Assembly: GCF_030866765.1 (NCBI RefSeq)
Contig: NZ_CP133017.1
Coordinates: 4,198,001-4,262,000, forward strand
Direction of reading: 5' to 3'
Origin: Paenibacillus silvisoli
GTDB taxonomy: Bacteria; Bacillota; Bacilli; Paenibacillales; Paenibacillaceae
Length of the DNA stretch: 64,000 nucleotides
The notes under the pieces were generated by a model. The model did no database searches. It worked only from the letters and a program-made list of their open reading frames with translations, and had not been told where the DNA came from. Made by a program: the position numbers and the translations under genes. Shown one piece after another: positions 1 through 7,199 of this stretch. Position 1 is the first letter of the stretch; the number at the start of each line of letters is the position of its first letter.

Positions 1-246
1 GTCGGCTTGTTCCTTCAGCTGATCCGTCTGCTCCGTAAGCGACTTCAGCTTGCCGTCCGCATCGCTCAGCTGAGCGGTCAGCCTGCCGTTCTCCGTTCGC
101 AGCTCAGCCAGCTGCTTCTGCTGCTCCGCGACCTGCCGCTCCAGCCGTTCCGTTTCGTTACCGCTGCAGCCTGCCGTCAGCATGAGAACGGCCGCCGCCA
201 TAGCCGCCGCAAGTCCGGCAGCGCCATTCCGAAATGCGCGCGTCAT
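1..246 (-). CDS. Lipoprotein with coiled coil (3' end outside window)
   Basis: The N-terminal 82 residues of a minus-strand protein run off the left edge of the window. The start is an ATG at 246 with GGAGGTGCAGAA just upstream. A signal peptide rich in Ala and Leu (about residues 8-24) ends in the lipobox LTAGC, so the mature protein should be lipid-anchored at Cys26 on the outer face of the membrane. The rest is a heptad-like stretch rich in Glu, Gln, Leu and Lys (about residues 30-82) that should form a coiled coil. The downstream domain is not visible, so no function can be given. The GNAT gene at 269 lies immediately upstream on the same strand. Confidence 0.75.
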   Translation of the reverse strand, partial: MTRAFRNGAAGLAAAMAAAVLMLTAGCSGNETERLERQVAEQQKQLAELRTENGRLTAQLSDADGKLKSLTEQTDQLKEQAD

Positions 247-268
247 TTCTGCACCTCCGGCCTTCAGC

Positions 269-766
269 CTATTTCAACATCTTCTGGAACGAGGCCAAAT
301 CGAGCCAACGGTCGAACTTATAGGCGATCTCCTTGTAGCATGCGACCTGCTCGTACCCCATCTTGCCGAATAGCGCCATGCTGCTTTCGTTCTCCGTACA
401 AATCGTCGCGATAAGCGAGTGAAAATTCAGTTCTCTTGCGACGGACTCGATGTATGTCATCGCTTCTCTGCCAATCCCTTGGCCGGTAAAAGAAGGCTCC
501 AAGTAGATCGTCACTTCCGCCGTAACGTTGAAGGCCGGACGCTTCTTATGCTGCGTAAGCAGCGCATAGCCCGCATATTGCCCGTTCATCCTGACCACAT
601 AGGAGCGGTACATCTCCGCCATCGGCTCAATCAGCTGTTTCATCTGTTCAGCCGTGTAGGGATAAAGGTCAAAGGACACCGTCGTATGCTCGACAAAATA
701 ATTATATGTACGGCGTACATCTTCCAGAAATAGTTCGGTATACGCTTCAAACGCAAGCTCTCGCAT
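269..766 (-). CDS. GNAT N-acetyltransferase, phosphinothricin-acetyltransferase-like
   Basis: A 165-residue acetyl-CoA-dependent acyltransferase of the GNAT fold. The acetyl-CoA motif A is GQGIGREA (about residue 95). The C-terminal part, with ENESSMALF followed by a Gly-Tyr segment, a Tyr-Lys pair and a Trp-Leu-Asp segment, resembles the PAT/Bar branch (COG1247), whose members acetylate small amines such as phosphinothricin or methionine sulfone. The substrate here cannot be read from sequence. The reading frame extends further up, but the ATG at 766 has AGAGGTG eight bases before it and is preferred. It is the first of five GNAT genes in this 6.7-kb minus-strand cluster. Confidence 0.8.
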   Translation of the reverse strand: MRELAFEAYTELFLEDVRRTYNYFVEHTTVSFDLYPYTAEQMKQLIEPMAEMYRSYVVRMNGQYAGYALLTQHKKRPAFNVTAEVTIYLEPSFTGQGIGREAMTYIESVARELNFHSLIATICTENESSMALFGKMGYEQVACYKEIAYKFDRWLDLASFQKMLK

Positions 767-866
767 AGTTGTTGCACCTCTTGGATGATTGATATCGCTC
801 GGCAAGACGGGCAAGCGACCGCGCTCCGTAGAGCCGTCTCCTGCCCGCCTGTCGGCCGCACAGCCT

Positions 867-1346
867 TTATTCCCAGCGCTCGATGCTGTAAACCTTATAC
901 AAACCGGCCTCTTTGTTCTCGGTTACCGTATAAATCCATTGGTACTCGTTGATCGTCGAACGCCCGTCCGGATAATAAATGCCGATTTTTTCGATAATGT
1001 AAAATTTGTACTCGCCGCCGATTTTCTGGATATTCATAATTTGATAGCGGATCAGCTTTTCTTTAATATTTTTCGCGCTTAGCCGCCGCACTAAATCTTC
1101 TTGCTGCTTATAAAGGGGACCGTTCGGATCCAGGAGTCCTTCGACGAGCGAGAACCGGTTTTTGTTGACCGCCTCGACCATGGATTCCTCGTATGCGTTC
1201 ATGACACGGTTCGCGCCGGTTTCTTGGTAGTCGATCTGTTCGCCGCCGGTCACCGTGCCTTGATTATCGGGCCCACCCTTCGCCGTACAAGCGCTAAGCA
1301 GCAGAATAAGGCTTAGCAGCAGACTGAGCGTCGCCGTTCTGTACAT
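867..1346 (-). CDS. Hypothetical lipoprotein
   Basis: A 159-residue protein with a short positively charged N-terminus, a Leu/Ile/Ser-rich signal peptide and the lipobox LLSAC (Cys20), so it should be a membrane-anchored lipoprotein. The mature part is charged, has no membrane segment, and ends in strand-like stretches such as GEYKFYIIEKIG and YQWIYTV. I do not recognise a family. The start ATG at 1346 is preceded by GGGAGC at about ten bases. It lies 41 bp after the GNAT gene whose start is at 1861 and may be co-transcribed with it. Confidence 0.7.
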   Translation of the reverse strand: MYRTATLSLLLSLILLLSACTAKGGPDNQGTVTGGEQIDYQETGANRVMNAYEESMVEAVNKNRFSLVEGLLDPNGPLYKQQEDLVRRLSAKNIKEKLIRYQIMNIQKIGGEYKFYIIEKIGIYYPDGRSTINEYQWIYTVTENKEAGLYKVYSIERWE

Positions 1347-1387
1347 CGCTTGATTGCTCCCGTCGTTTGGTTTTGTTCCTCATCCTC

Positions 1388-1861
1388 TTAACGGACGGAT
1401 CGTTCGTAAATGGTAATCTTCTTCCCATCCGGCAGCTCCGCCGGGCTGACCGGGGTGCAGCCGTTTCGCTGCCAAAATGCATGCGCCGGTTCATTCGCGG
1501 CCAGGACGCCCAGCCTGTGGAAGGTAACGCCTCTATCGCGCATGATGGCATCGAAGAGCATCAACGCCGCATTTCCGTAGCCGCGGCCTTGAACATGTCC
1601 GCTGATGACCAGCAATCCGATCCAGGTGCAGGAATCATTCGGATTCGTCATCAGAAACTCGAGAATGCCGATATCGGTTCCGTTATCGCGAATTATATAT
1701 CGTTCAGCGCCGGCTTGCTCCGCATCCTTTAATTCGGCTGCAATATCCGCGTCCGTCAGCTGTTCTTTGTCTTTGGAAATCGAGTTGAAAAACGGGTTCG
1801 AGTTGAAAATAGCCAGCTCGCTTGCCGCCAGCGCGGACGTGGATCGAATCAACGTTAACAT
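1388..1861 (-). CDS. GNAT N-acetyltransferase
   Basis: A 157-residue GNAT-fold protein. The acetyl-CoA pyrophosphate loop is QGRGYGNAAL (about residues 91-100), preceded by the beta-4 strand WIGLLVISG and followed by the usual C-terminal AHAFWQRNGC segment, where the protein pairs with the cofactor's adenine side. The substrate is unknown. The start ATG at 1861 has GAAGGGA seven bases upstream. Its neighbours on both sides are also small minus-strand genes, with gaps of about 45 bp. Confidence 0.75.
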   Translation of the reverse strand: MLTLIRSTSALAASELAIFNSNPFFNSISKDKEQLTDADIAAELKDAEQAGAERYIIRDNGTDIGILEFLMTNPNDSCTWIGLLVISGHVQGRGYGNAALMLFDAIMRDRGVTFHRLGVLAANEPAHAFWQRNGCTPVSPAELPDGKKITIYERSVR

Positions 1862-1908
1862 GGTGGCATCCCTTCGCTTGGATCAGTAACCTTCATTGTA
1901 TCACGACC

Positions 1909-2481
1909 CTACTGTTCACGCCATGACGGATTGAGCAGCACCATATGAACATGATCCTCCCATTTTCCGTTAATCCGGAGATAATCCCGCGCAAGCCCTT
2001 CCTCCCGGAAGCCCAGCTTCCGGACGACTTGAAGCGACGCGGCGTTGCGCGGCATAATATTGGCTTCGATGCGGTGCAAATTCAGTTCGTTCCAAGCATA
2101 CGAAACGAGCCGGCCAAGCGCCTCGGTCATATAGCCGTTGCCTTGCTCGCGGGCATCCATCCGGTAACCGAGATGACAGGATTGAAACGCTCCGCGCACC
2201 ATGTTATTCAACGTTACGGTTCCGATCAGATCCGCATCCGCTTCATCGCTTTTGCTCAGCCAAAACTTGACGCTCTGACCGCTGCTTATGCTTTGCAAAT
2301 CCTCCCGGATCAGCTGCTTCTGATACCATTGCGTGTAATAATCGCCCGTTCGGACAGGCTCCCACGGTATGAGCGCTTCCTTATTGCGAGTGACGAAATC
2401 ATGCGCTTTCTTCGCATCGGCTTCGTCGATCATCCGCAGGACAAGCCGCTCCGTGCGGAGCGTGACGTTCATCTTTTCCAT
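1909..2481 (-). CDS. GNAT N-acetyltransferase, RimJ/RimL type
   Basis: A 190-residue acetyltransferase of the RimJ/RimL/YdaF group. The pattern is characteristic: TERLVLRMI at the N-terminus, the acetyl-CoA loop EQGNGYMTEAL, LHRIEANIMPRNAAS, and VRKLGFREEGLARDY near the end. Known members acetylate ribosomal protein N-termini or small molecules, so the target is uncertain. The frame is open to an ATG at 2502 without a ribosome binding site. The ATG at 2481 is preceded by GAAGGAAG and is chosen. A related but distinct gene of the same type lies at 5106. Confidence 0.78.
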   Translation of the reverse strand: MEKMNVTLRTERLVLRMIDEADAKKAHDFVTRNKEALIPWEPVRTGDYYTQWYQKQLIREDLQSISSGQSVKFWLSKSDEADADLIGTVTLNNMVRGAFQSCHLGYRMDAREQGNGYMTEALGRLVSYAWNELNLHRIEANIMPRNAASLQVVRKLGFREEGLARDYLRINGKWEDHVHMVLLNPSWREQ

Positions 2482-2506
2482 TGCTTCATCTTCCTTCTTC
2501 ATGCCA

Positions 2507-3118
2507 TTACGAGGTGATTGCCCGATAGAGGGAGTAAATGCCGAAGGCCAGCAATACGATTGCGAATAAACGGTTAATCCCGATCATCGCGCGCGCGTTC
2601 AGCGTCTGCCTGATGGCGCCGACGACGACGCTGAGAAACAACCACCACAGCATCGAGCCCGCAAATACGCCAAGGACAAGCATGAGCGAGTCCGATGTCG
2701 TCGCCTGCATGACGTTCAATCCGGCAAAAATGCCGAGGAACGACAATATCGTCATCGGATTGGTGATCGTCAGCAGAAACGTCGTCGCGTAAGCGGCTGC
2801 GGCGCTGCGGCTGTGCCTCGGCTCCGTACGGGCATCGGCCGCGCCGGATCGGAAGGATTGATAGCCTAAGTAGCAAAGAAACAATCCGCCGATCAATCGG
2901 ATCCACATTTGCTGTGCCATTAGCGCTCCCGTAATCGCATCGAATCCGAAGGCGGCGATCAGCCCGTAAATGCCGTCGGCCGTCGCTGCGCCTAATCCGG
3001 CCAGTACGCCGTACAGCCGTCCTTGATTAATCGTTCTCTTCATGCATAGAATGCCGATCGGCCCGACCGGCGCCGCGATCGACAGGCCGATCATGATCCC
3101 CTTAAGTGCTGCGCTCAT
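2507..3118 (-). CDS. LysE/RhtB family amino-acid exporter
   Basis: A 203-residue integral membrane protein with about six hydrophobic helices. It opens with the family hallmark GLSIAAPVGPIGI followed by GRLYGVLAGLGAATADG and contains LTITNPMTILSFLG in the middle. LysE/RhtB proteins export amino acids or related metabolites by proton exchange; which one is unknown here. The ATG at 3118 with GAGG ten bases upstream is a better start than the TTG at 3133. It sits between a nucleotidyltransferase and a GNAT gene on the same strand. Detoxification or overflow export would fit that setting, but this is only inference. Confidence 0.82.
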   Translation of the reverse strand: MSAALKGIMIGLSIAAPVGPIGILCMKRTINQGRLYGVLAGLGAATADGIYGLIAAFGFDAITGALMAQQMWIRLIGGLFLCYLGYQSFRSGAADARTEPRHSRSAAAAYATTFLLTITNPMTILSFLGIFAGLNVMQATTSDSLMLVLGVFAGSMLWWLFLSVVVGAIRQTLNARAMIGINRLFAIVLLAFGIYSLYRAITS

Positions 3119-3145
3119 CTGTCTCTGCCTCAATTTCTAGTTTGT

Positions 3146-3709
3146 CTATTCATAGATCGTTAACTTGGGCCATAGCTCTTGCCAATTTTTCTTCCTTATT
3201 CGCTCCAAATAATACGACCGATCTTCAAAATACGGACTTCGCCGTACCTCCATCCGAAACAGATCCGATAACCCGTTCGGATGGCACAGCTCCAGCACAT
3301 GGTCGTCGTTCAGACGGGCGCCGATGGAGGTGACCGTCTCCGGCCATTGCATGAGCGCATCCGCTGTGGAAAGATAAGGTGCGGTACCGTTCCGGATATG
3401 CATTCTGGCCTGATTTTTGACCGACCATTTGTCATTCCCGGTGCGGACTCGCAGCTCTTGCTCCAGCAGCAGGTCCCGCTCCTCCGAGCAATGCTCGCGA
3501 TCATAGTACACGACGTCGATATCGTCATGCAACGACCGGTAATCGCAGCCGGACAAGTGATCCCAAACCATGTTGCGGATATAGCCCGCCGCGATAAAGC
3601 ATTGGGGCAAACGCAAGCTTTTTACCGCCTCAAGATCATGCAGCAGCTGCTCGTTCGCGGCAATGAGCCGCTTCAACCGCCGAGCAAGCGCGGTTTCATC
3701 ATGATTCAT
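3146..3709 (-). CDS. Nucleotidyltransferase family protein (NTP_transf_6-like)
   Basis: A 187-residue protein resembling the COG3575 / PF06042 nucleotidyltransferase-like family. The recognisable core is FIAAGYIRNMVWD followed by a short loop and DDIDVVYYD. The paired acidic residues are where a polymerase-beta-type transferase would bind metal. The biochemical role of the family is not established. The ATG at 3709 lies about ten bases after GGGAGGAG and overlaps the end of the PPOX-like gene by 11 bp, so the two are translationally linked. A TTG at 3718 is an alternative start. Confidence 0.7.
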   Translation of the reverse strand: MNHDETALARRLKRLIAANEQLLHDLEAVKSLRLPQCFIAAGYIRNMVWDHLSGCDYRSLHDDIDVVYYDREHCSEERDLLLEQELRVRTGNDKWSVKNQARMHIRNGTAPYLSTADALMQWPETVTSIGARLNDDHVLELCHPNGLSDLFRMEVRRSPYFEDRSYYLERIRKKNWQELWPKLTIYE

Positions 3710-4262
3710 CCGCTGCAAGCTCCTCCCCGATCGGCGTCATGTAGCCATCCATGCTGGCCGCGTTCTTTTTCGCGCGGTACTGCTTCAGCTTCTCGTCGCC
3801 TTGATTGACCGCCCATTTCAGCAATTGATCGCGTTCGCCTTCGTACGAATAGTACGGCACGCTAAACCCGCACGACGTCTTCACGATATCGATGTCCGCG
3901 ACGATAATTTGCCGAAAGCCCGGGTAGAGGTAGAACAGCTTTGCGTATTCCTCCCACTCCGGGGAGCTCGGCAGGATGACCCGGCCCGTGCCGTAAAGCC
4001 GCAGAATAAGCGGCTTTCCTTCGAAGGCGACGAACATGAACGTAATGCGGCCGGTCTCCGTCAGATGGGCGCTTGTTTCGTTGCCGCTGCCCGTCAAATC
4101 CAAGTATGCCACCTGATTCGTCGTTAGCATCCGAAAGACGTCATGCCCTTTCGGCGACAAATTGACATGCCCTTCGGCTGCCGCCGTTCCGACGAAAAAC
4201 AGCTTTTGATTCGAGATAAAGTCGGCATGCTCCTGCTGGATGGATGGATAAGCGGTTCCCAT
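3699..4262 (-). CDS. Pyridoxamine 5'-phosphate oxidase-fold protein
   Basis: A 187-residue flavin/cofactor-binding split-barrel protein. The opening segment (Phe-Ile-Ser, then KLFFVGTAA, GHVNLSPKGHD and YLDLTGSGNET) is typical of the COG3576-like pyridoxamine-phosphate-oxidase superfamily, usually FMN- or heme-binding with unknown substrate. True PdxH residues cannot be confirmed by eye. The ATG at 4262 is preceded by GAGGTGATCGT and is chosen over a longer frame. The 104-bp dispersed repeat at 4299 lies directly upstream. Confidence 0.75.
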   Translation of the reverse strand: MGTAYPSIQQEHADFISNQKLFFVGTAAAEGHVNLSPKGHDVFRMLTTNQVAYLDLTGSGNETSAHLTETGRITFMFVAFEGKPLILRLYGTGRVILPSSPEWEEYAKLFYLYPGFRQIIVADIDIVKTSCGFSVPYYSYEGERDQLLKWAVNQGDEKLKQYRAKKNAASMDGYMTPIGEELAADES

Positions 4263-4298
4263 ACGATCACCTCTATATAAGGATGGATTAGTGCTTAT

Positions 4299-4402
4299 CA
4301 AGGTGAAACGGCAGTCGCCGTCCTAAAGACGGCGCAGCGCGGTTCATTCCGGAGAATTCTAAGCTGATTTATGAACGTGAAACTCAAAAATTGTTAGAAT
4401 TT
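4299..4402. repeat. Dispersed 104-bp two-hairpin repeat, copy A
   Basis: This stretch can be aligned without gaps to 47707-47810. The left half forms a hairpin (CGCCGTC-CTAAA-GACGGCG). The 30-odd bases after it, from GGTTCATTCC to TGATTTAT, are identical in both copies. The right half carries AATTCTAA and its inverted copy TTAGAATT. The right end covers the stop and last two codons of the hydrolase gene at 4394, so the element sits at the 3' end of that gene, as copy B does behind mnmA. No open reading frame is carried. The function is unknown. Confidence 0.85.
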
Positions 4403-5104
4403 CAAAAAATCGCGAATCGCCGCAAAGCAAGCGTCTCGTTCCGTGCCCATCAGATCATGTCCCGAGCGAAGCATTTCCTTTACGGTCATGCGCTCGAACA
4501 TGGCCTCGTAGCGCTGCAAATCGGCATCGGGCAGCAGCGACCCTTCCAGCTTCCCGCGCAAAACAAGCGCCGGCTTGCGAAGCGGACCGTCCAGCGAAAG
4601 CTGCTCGGCTTGCTGCTGAATCCCCTTCACCGCTTCCAGCCGAATATTCCCCGTCCGGTTATAGGGGATTAAATAGTCATTATAATAGGCATCCGCCCAG
4701 CCTTCGGGCATTTGCCGATGCTCCGCGGGATAGTCGCTGACGAGGAAGGACGCCACGCTCCCAGCATGTATACGGGCATAGCCCAGCGCGTATGAAACGC
4801 CTCTGGAATGACCGAATAAGTGAAATCTCCGAAGTCCCGTGTCTCGGACGACGGCTTCTATATCCGCGATATGCTCGTCAAGATTATAGCCGATGGACGG
4901 CGTATCGCTCTTTCCACGGCCTCGGAAGGAGAGCGCAACGCAGCGCCTTGGCCGCAGAAACGCCATCAAATCCGCGTATTCCTCGGCCGTCTCCGACAGT
5001 CCGGGGCAAATCAGCAGCGGCACCTTATCATCCGGCGCATCGCCGGTATCGTAATAATGGATACGCACGCCGTCGTTATCGGCCCATTTTGATGAAATAT
5101 CCAT
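4394..5104 (-). CDS. Alpha/beta hydrolase
   Basis: A 236-residue alpha/beta-hydrolase fold enzyme. It shows the oxyanion segment LLICPGLSET (about residue 30), a RGRGKSDTP stretch typical of the family, and the nucleophile elbow GHSRG (about residue 99). The Asp of the triad is not certain. The His is most likely in the C-terminal SGHDLMG segment. The family includes esterases, dehalogenases and lactonases, and the substrate cannot be inferred. The start ATG at 5104 has a strong AAGGAGG eight bases upstream and lies 1 bp from the stop of the GNAT gene at 5106. The stop codon lies inside the dispersed repeat. Confidence 0.8.
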   Translation of the reverse strand: MDISSKWADNDGVRIHYYDTGDAPDDKVPLLICPGLSETAEEYADLMAFLRPRRCVALSFRGRGKSDTPSIGYNLDEHIADIEAVVRDTGLRRFHLFGHSRGVSYALGYARIHAGSVASFLVSDYPAEHRQMPEGWADAYYNDYLIPYNRTGNIRLEAVKGIQQQAEQLSLDGPLRKPALVLRGKLEGSLLPDADLQRYEAMFERMTVKEMLRSGHDLMGTERDACFAAIRDFLKF

Positions 5105-5105
5105 A

Positions 5106-5678
5106 TCAATCGCCTCCTTGCAATGCGAGATCCCGCTTCAGCAAGCCAAACAGCACCGCATCGACGAAGCTGTTCTTCTCGAAGAAGTAATCGCGCATCG
5201 TCCCTTCCTCGCGAAACCCGCATTTGGCCAGCAGCCTCCGCGAGCTCTCATTGGCGGGATCGATGAACGCGTCGATGCGGTTCAGCCCCATTTCCGCGAA
5301 ACCGTACCGAACGACCGCGTCGAGCGCCTCCGTCATCACGCCTTGGCGCCAATAATCCGGATGCAGCTCATAGCCGACTTCGGCCTTAAAATGCTCCTTC
5401 GCCCAATTATGGAAACCGCACGTGCCGATGACGCGATCGGTCGACGAGTGAAGCGTAATCGCGAAGCGAATACCTTCCCCATTGGCAAACCGTTCGTTCC
5501 AGCTCTCGATCAGCTCGACCGCCTGCTGCCGTGACGTGAAGCTTTCCAGGTCGTAATAAGCCGTCACATCGTCCCGCGAAAAACAATCGAATAGTGCGCC
5601 CGCGTCGTCTTCTGACCGCAGCTGCCGCAATTGCAGGCGAGCCGTCTGTAATAAAGGAAATTCGCCGCGCGCTATCAT
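5106..5678 (-). CDS. GNAT N-acetyltransferase, RimJ/RimL type
   Basis: A 190-residue RimJ/RimL-like acetyltransferase. It has TARLQLRQL at the N-terminus, the acetyl-CoA loop YWRQGVMTEAL, then GLNRIDAFIDPANESSRRLL and the CGFREEGTMRDY ending shared by the group. The substrate is not known. The ATG at 5678 overlaps the stop of the SRPBCC gene (ATGA), which points to coupled translation; GGGGGAG lies eight bases before it. Similarity to the gene at 1909 suggests an old duplication within the family rather than a recent one, because the sequences differ widely. Confidence 0.78.
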   Translation of the reverse strand: MIARGEFPLLQTARLQLRQLRSEDDAGALFDCFSRDDVTAYYDLESFTSRQQAVELIESWNERFANGEGIRFAITLHSSTDRVIGTCGFHNWAKEHFKAEVGYELHPDYWRQGVMTEALDAVVRYGFAEMGLNRIDAFIDPANESSRRLLAKCGFREEGTMRDYFFEKNSFVDAVLFGLLKRDLALQGGD

Positions 5679-6142
5679 GCTCGCCACTCCCCCTTCTCCG
5701 CCAATTGCTTAAGTTGCTCGTTGCGATGCTGCAGAAATCGCTTCATGTACCGCTTCAGCACCAGCCGTTCAGCGATCAGTCCTAGCCAGCCGAGCGGCGC
5801 GGAGAAGGTCAGCGTGTCGCGCATCAGCGTCTTCCCCTGCTTCGTCTCGAAATGATGCTCGTGGCGCAGCGATTTGAATGCCCCGCGCTGCATTTCGTCG
5901 ACGAAGTAATAAGGGGCGCGGAATTCGGTTATTTTGGAAGTCAGCCGCTGCCGGACCCCCAAATGCGTCGCTTCAAAGGTGACGGTCTCGCCGCCCCCGA
6001 TGGGGCCGCTCGTCGTCCCGGCAACCGCCTGTTCTTTCGTATGCCGCCAGACCGTCCGCGTATGCACATCAATATCCCTGGCCAAGTCGAAGCATACTTC
6101 GATCGGCGCATCGATCCATACGTTGATTTCAACCGTTACCAT
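5675..6142 (-). CDS. SRPBCC family protein
   Basis: A 155-residue protein with the layout of the START/polyketide-cyclase-like (SRPBCC) fold: an initial strand VEINVWIDAPIEVCFDLARD, central beta strands, and a long C-terminal helix with APLGWLGLIAERLVLKRYM. Proteins of this type bind hydrophobic ligands; many in Bacillales are annotated only by fold. The ATG at 6142 follows AGGGGGAGCCCGG and is a better start than 6166. It overlaps the next gene (GNAT, 5106) by four bases and follows the GNAT at 6163 after 20 bp. Confidence 0.72.
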   Translation of the reverse strand: MVTVEINVWIDAPIEVCFDLARDIDVHTRTVWRHTKEQAVAGTTSGPIGGGETVTFEATHLGVRQRLTSKITEFRAPYYFVDEMQRGAFKSLRHEHHFETKQGKTLMRDTLTFSAPLGWLGLIAERLVLKRYMKRFLQHRNEQLKQLAEKGEWRA

Positions 6143-6162
6143 CCGGGCTCCCCCTTTCCCGT

Positions 6163-6696
6163 TCATTGATCTTTCTGTATGCCAAACGAGGCCGGATAAC
6201 GCAGCTCGCCGCCGCGAAGCGCCTCAAGTCCGTTCTCCCGCAGCTCGATCGCCATAAACACCTCATCCGGAACCTGAAATTGCTTCAAGACCAGCCCATA
6301 TGCGCTTGCCGGGCGAAACCCCAGCCGGGGATAATACCCGGGGTGGCCGATTAGCAGCACGCCCGGGAAGCCGAGCTCCCGGCTTCGCTTCAGCCCTTCG
6401 TCGATCAATCGCGTGCCGATCCCTTGCTTCTGCCGCGAAGGCGATATTGCAATAGGCGCCAGTACGAGGACATCAACGCCTCGCTGTCCATCCACGACGC
6501 TCGCTTTGCTGAATAGCGCATGCCCCGCGATGCCCTCCTCGGCCGATTCCGCTACGAGCGACAAGGAAGGGATAAAACCATCCGATTGCCGGATTCGTTC
6601 CACGAGAGCCGACTCTTCATCTTGATTCCCGAAAGCCTTATCCACGACTTGCCGTACGCGATCGTAGTCGGCTTCCTTCTCTGTACGAATGATCAT
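6163..6696 (-). CDS. GNAT N-acetyltransferase, YhbS-like
   Basis: A 177-residue acetyltransferase of the YhbS type (COG3153). It has IRTEKEADYDRVRQVV at the N-terminus, LAPIAISPSRQKQGIGTRL as acetyl-CoA loop, and LIGHPGYYPRLGF, a signature of this branch. The substrate is unknown. The chosen ATG at 6696 follows AAGGGACGGACAGAA; the frame continues upstream without a better site. It is the first gene of the minus-strand cluster, so a promoter for the cluster should lie in 6700-6800, but no convincing one was found. Confidence 0.8.
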   Translation of the reverse strand: MIIRTEKEADYDRVRQVVDKAFGNQDEESALVERIRQSDGFIPSLSLVAESAEEGIAGHALFSKASVVDGQRGVDVLVLAPIAISPSRQKQGIGTRLIDEGLKRSRELGFPGVLLIGHPGYYPRLGFRPASAYGLVLKQFQVPDEVFMAIELRENGLEALRGGELRYPASFGIQKDQ

Positions 6697-6946
6697 TTCT
6701 GTCCGTCCCTTCTTAAATAAGCCGGCGGTTTGCGCAGGAAGCGATCGGCATCGCGGACAAACCCGCACCGTTCTTTTTTCCCATATATTTCTATTCTATG
6801 CATCGCGGCGGACAAGCGTCTATAGGCGTAGTTTCGCCAGCATTTGTCTCGCGTACAGCCGTCACGAAATCGGGACAAAAGTCGGGCGGCATTTGCCCAA
6901 TTGTGAGAGAACGCGGGCATCTGTCCAATCCTTCGCGCCTTGATTT

Positions 6947-6955
6947 CATACAATA
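6947..6955 (+). promoter_or_regulatory. Possible sporulation-type -10 element in a 336-bp gap
   Basis: The gap between 6697 and 7032 separates divergent genes. CATACAATA at 6947-6955 agrees with the -10 pattern of mother-cell sigma factors E and K, and it lies about 75 bases before the start of the YjcZ-like peptide. A matching -35 was not recognised, so the call is weak. No other structure or reading frame in the gap could be supported. Confidence 0.3.
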
Positions 6956-7032
6956 CTATATACCGAGTGCCAAGAAATCAACGATAAATCGCAGCAGCTG
7001 GCACCGTAAATACCTTTAAAGGAGGAACTCGT

Positions 7033-7125
7033 ATGTCCGGTGTACACGGCGGCTTTACTTCTGCAGGCGTAATTCTTGTTCTGTTCATTCTACTGGTCAT
7101 CGTACTCCGCGGGGTTATGTGGTAA
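7033..7125 (+). CDS. YjcZ family sporulation protein (30 aa)
   Basis: A 30-residue peptide that is easily missed. It begins MSGVHGGFTS and continues with a single hydrophobic segment rich in Val, Leu and Ile (about residues 11-26), ending RGVMW. This is the form of the tiny one-helix YjcZ family of Bacillales, whose members start with a Gly-rich run followed by a VLFILL-type helix; several are spore-associated in Bacillus. A strong AAAGGAGG lies eight bases before the ATG, and a good terminator follows at 7156. It stands alone, although the family often occurs in multiple copies. Confidence 0.8.
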   Translation: MSGVHGGFTSAGVILVLFILLVIVLRGVMW

Positions 7126-7155
7126 TCCTGAGGAACCATCAGTGATTTGATATGC

Positions 7156-7195
7156 AAAAACCGTCGGGGGCGTCCTAGACCCCTCGACGGTTTTT
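7156..7195. terminator. Bidirectional intrinsic terminator
   Basis: AAAAACCGTCG and CGACGGTTTTT flank a loop with further GGGG/CCCC pairing. A-run and T-run on the two sides let it stop the YjcZ transcript on plus and the HAD phosphatase transcript on minus. Confidence 0.85.
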
Positions 7196-7199
7196 CATG

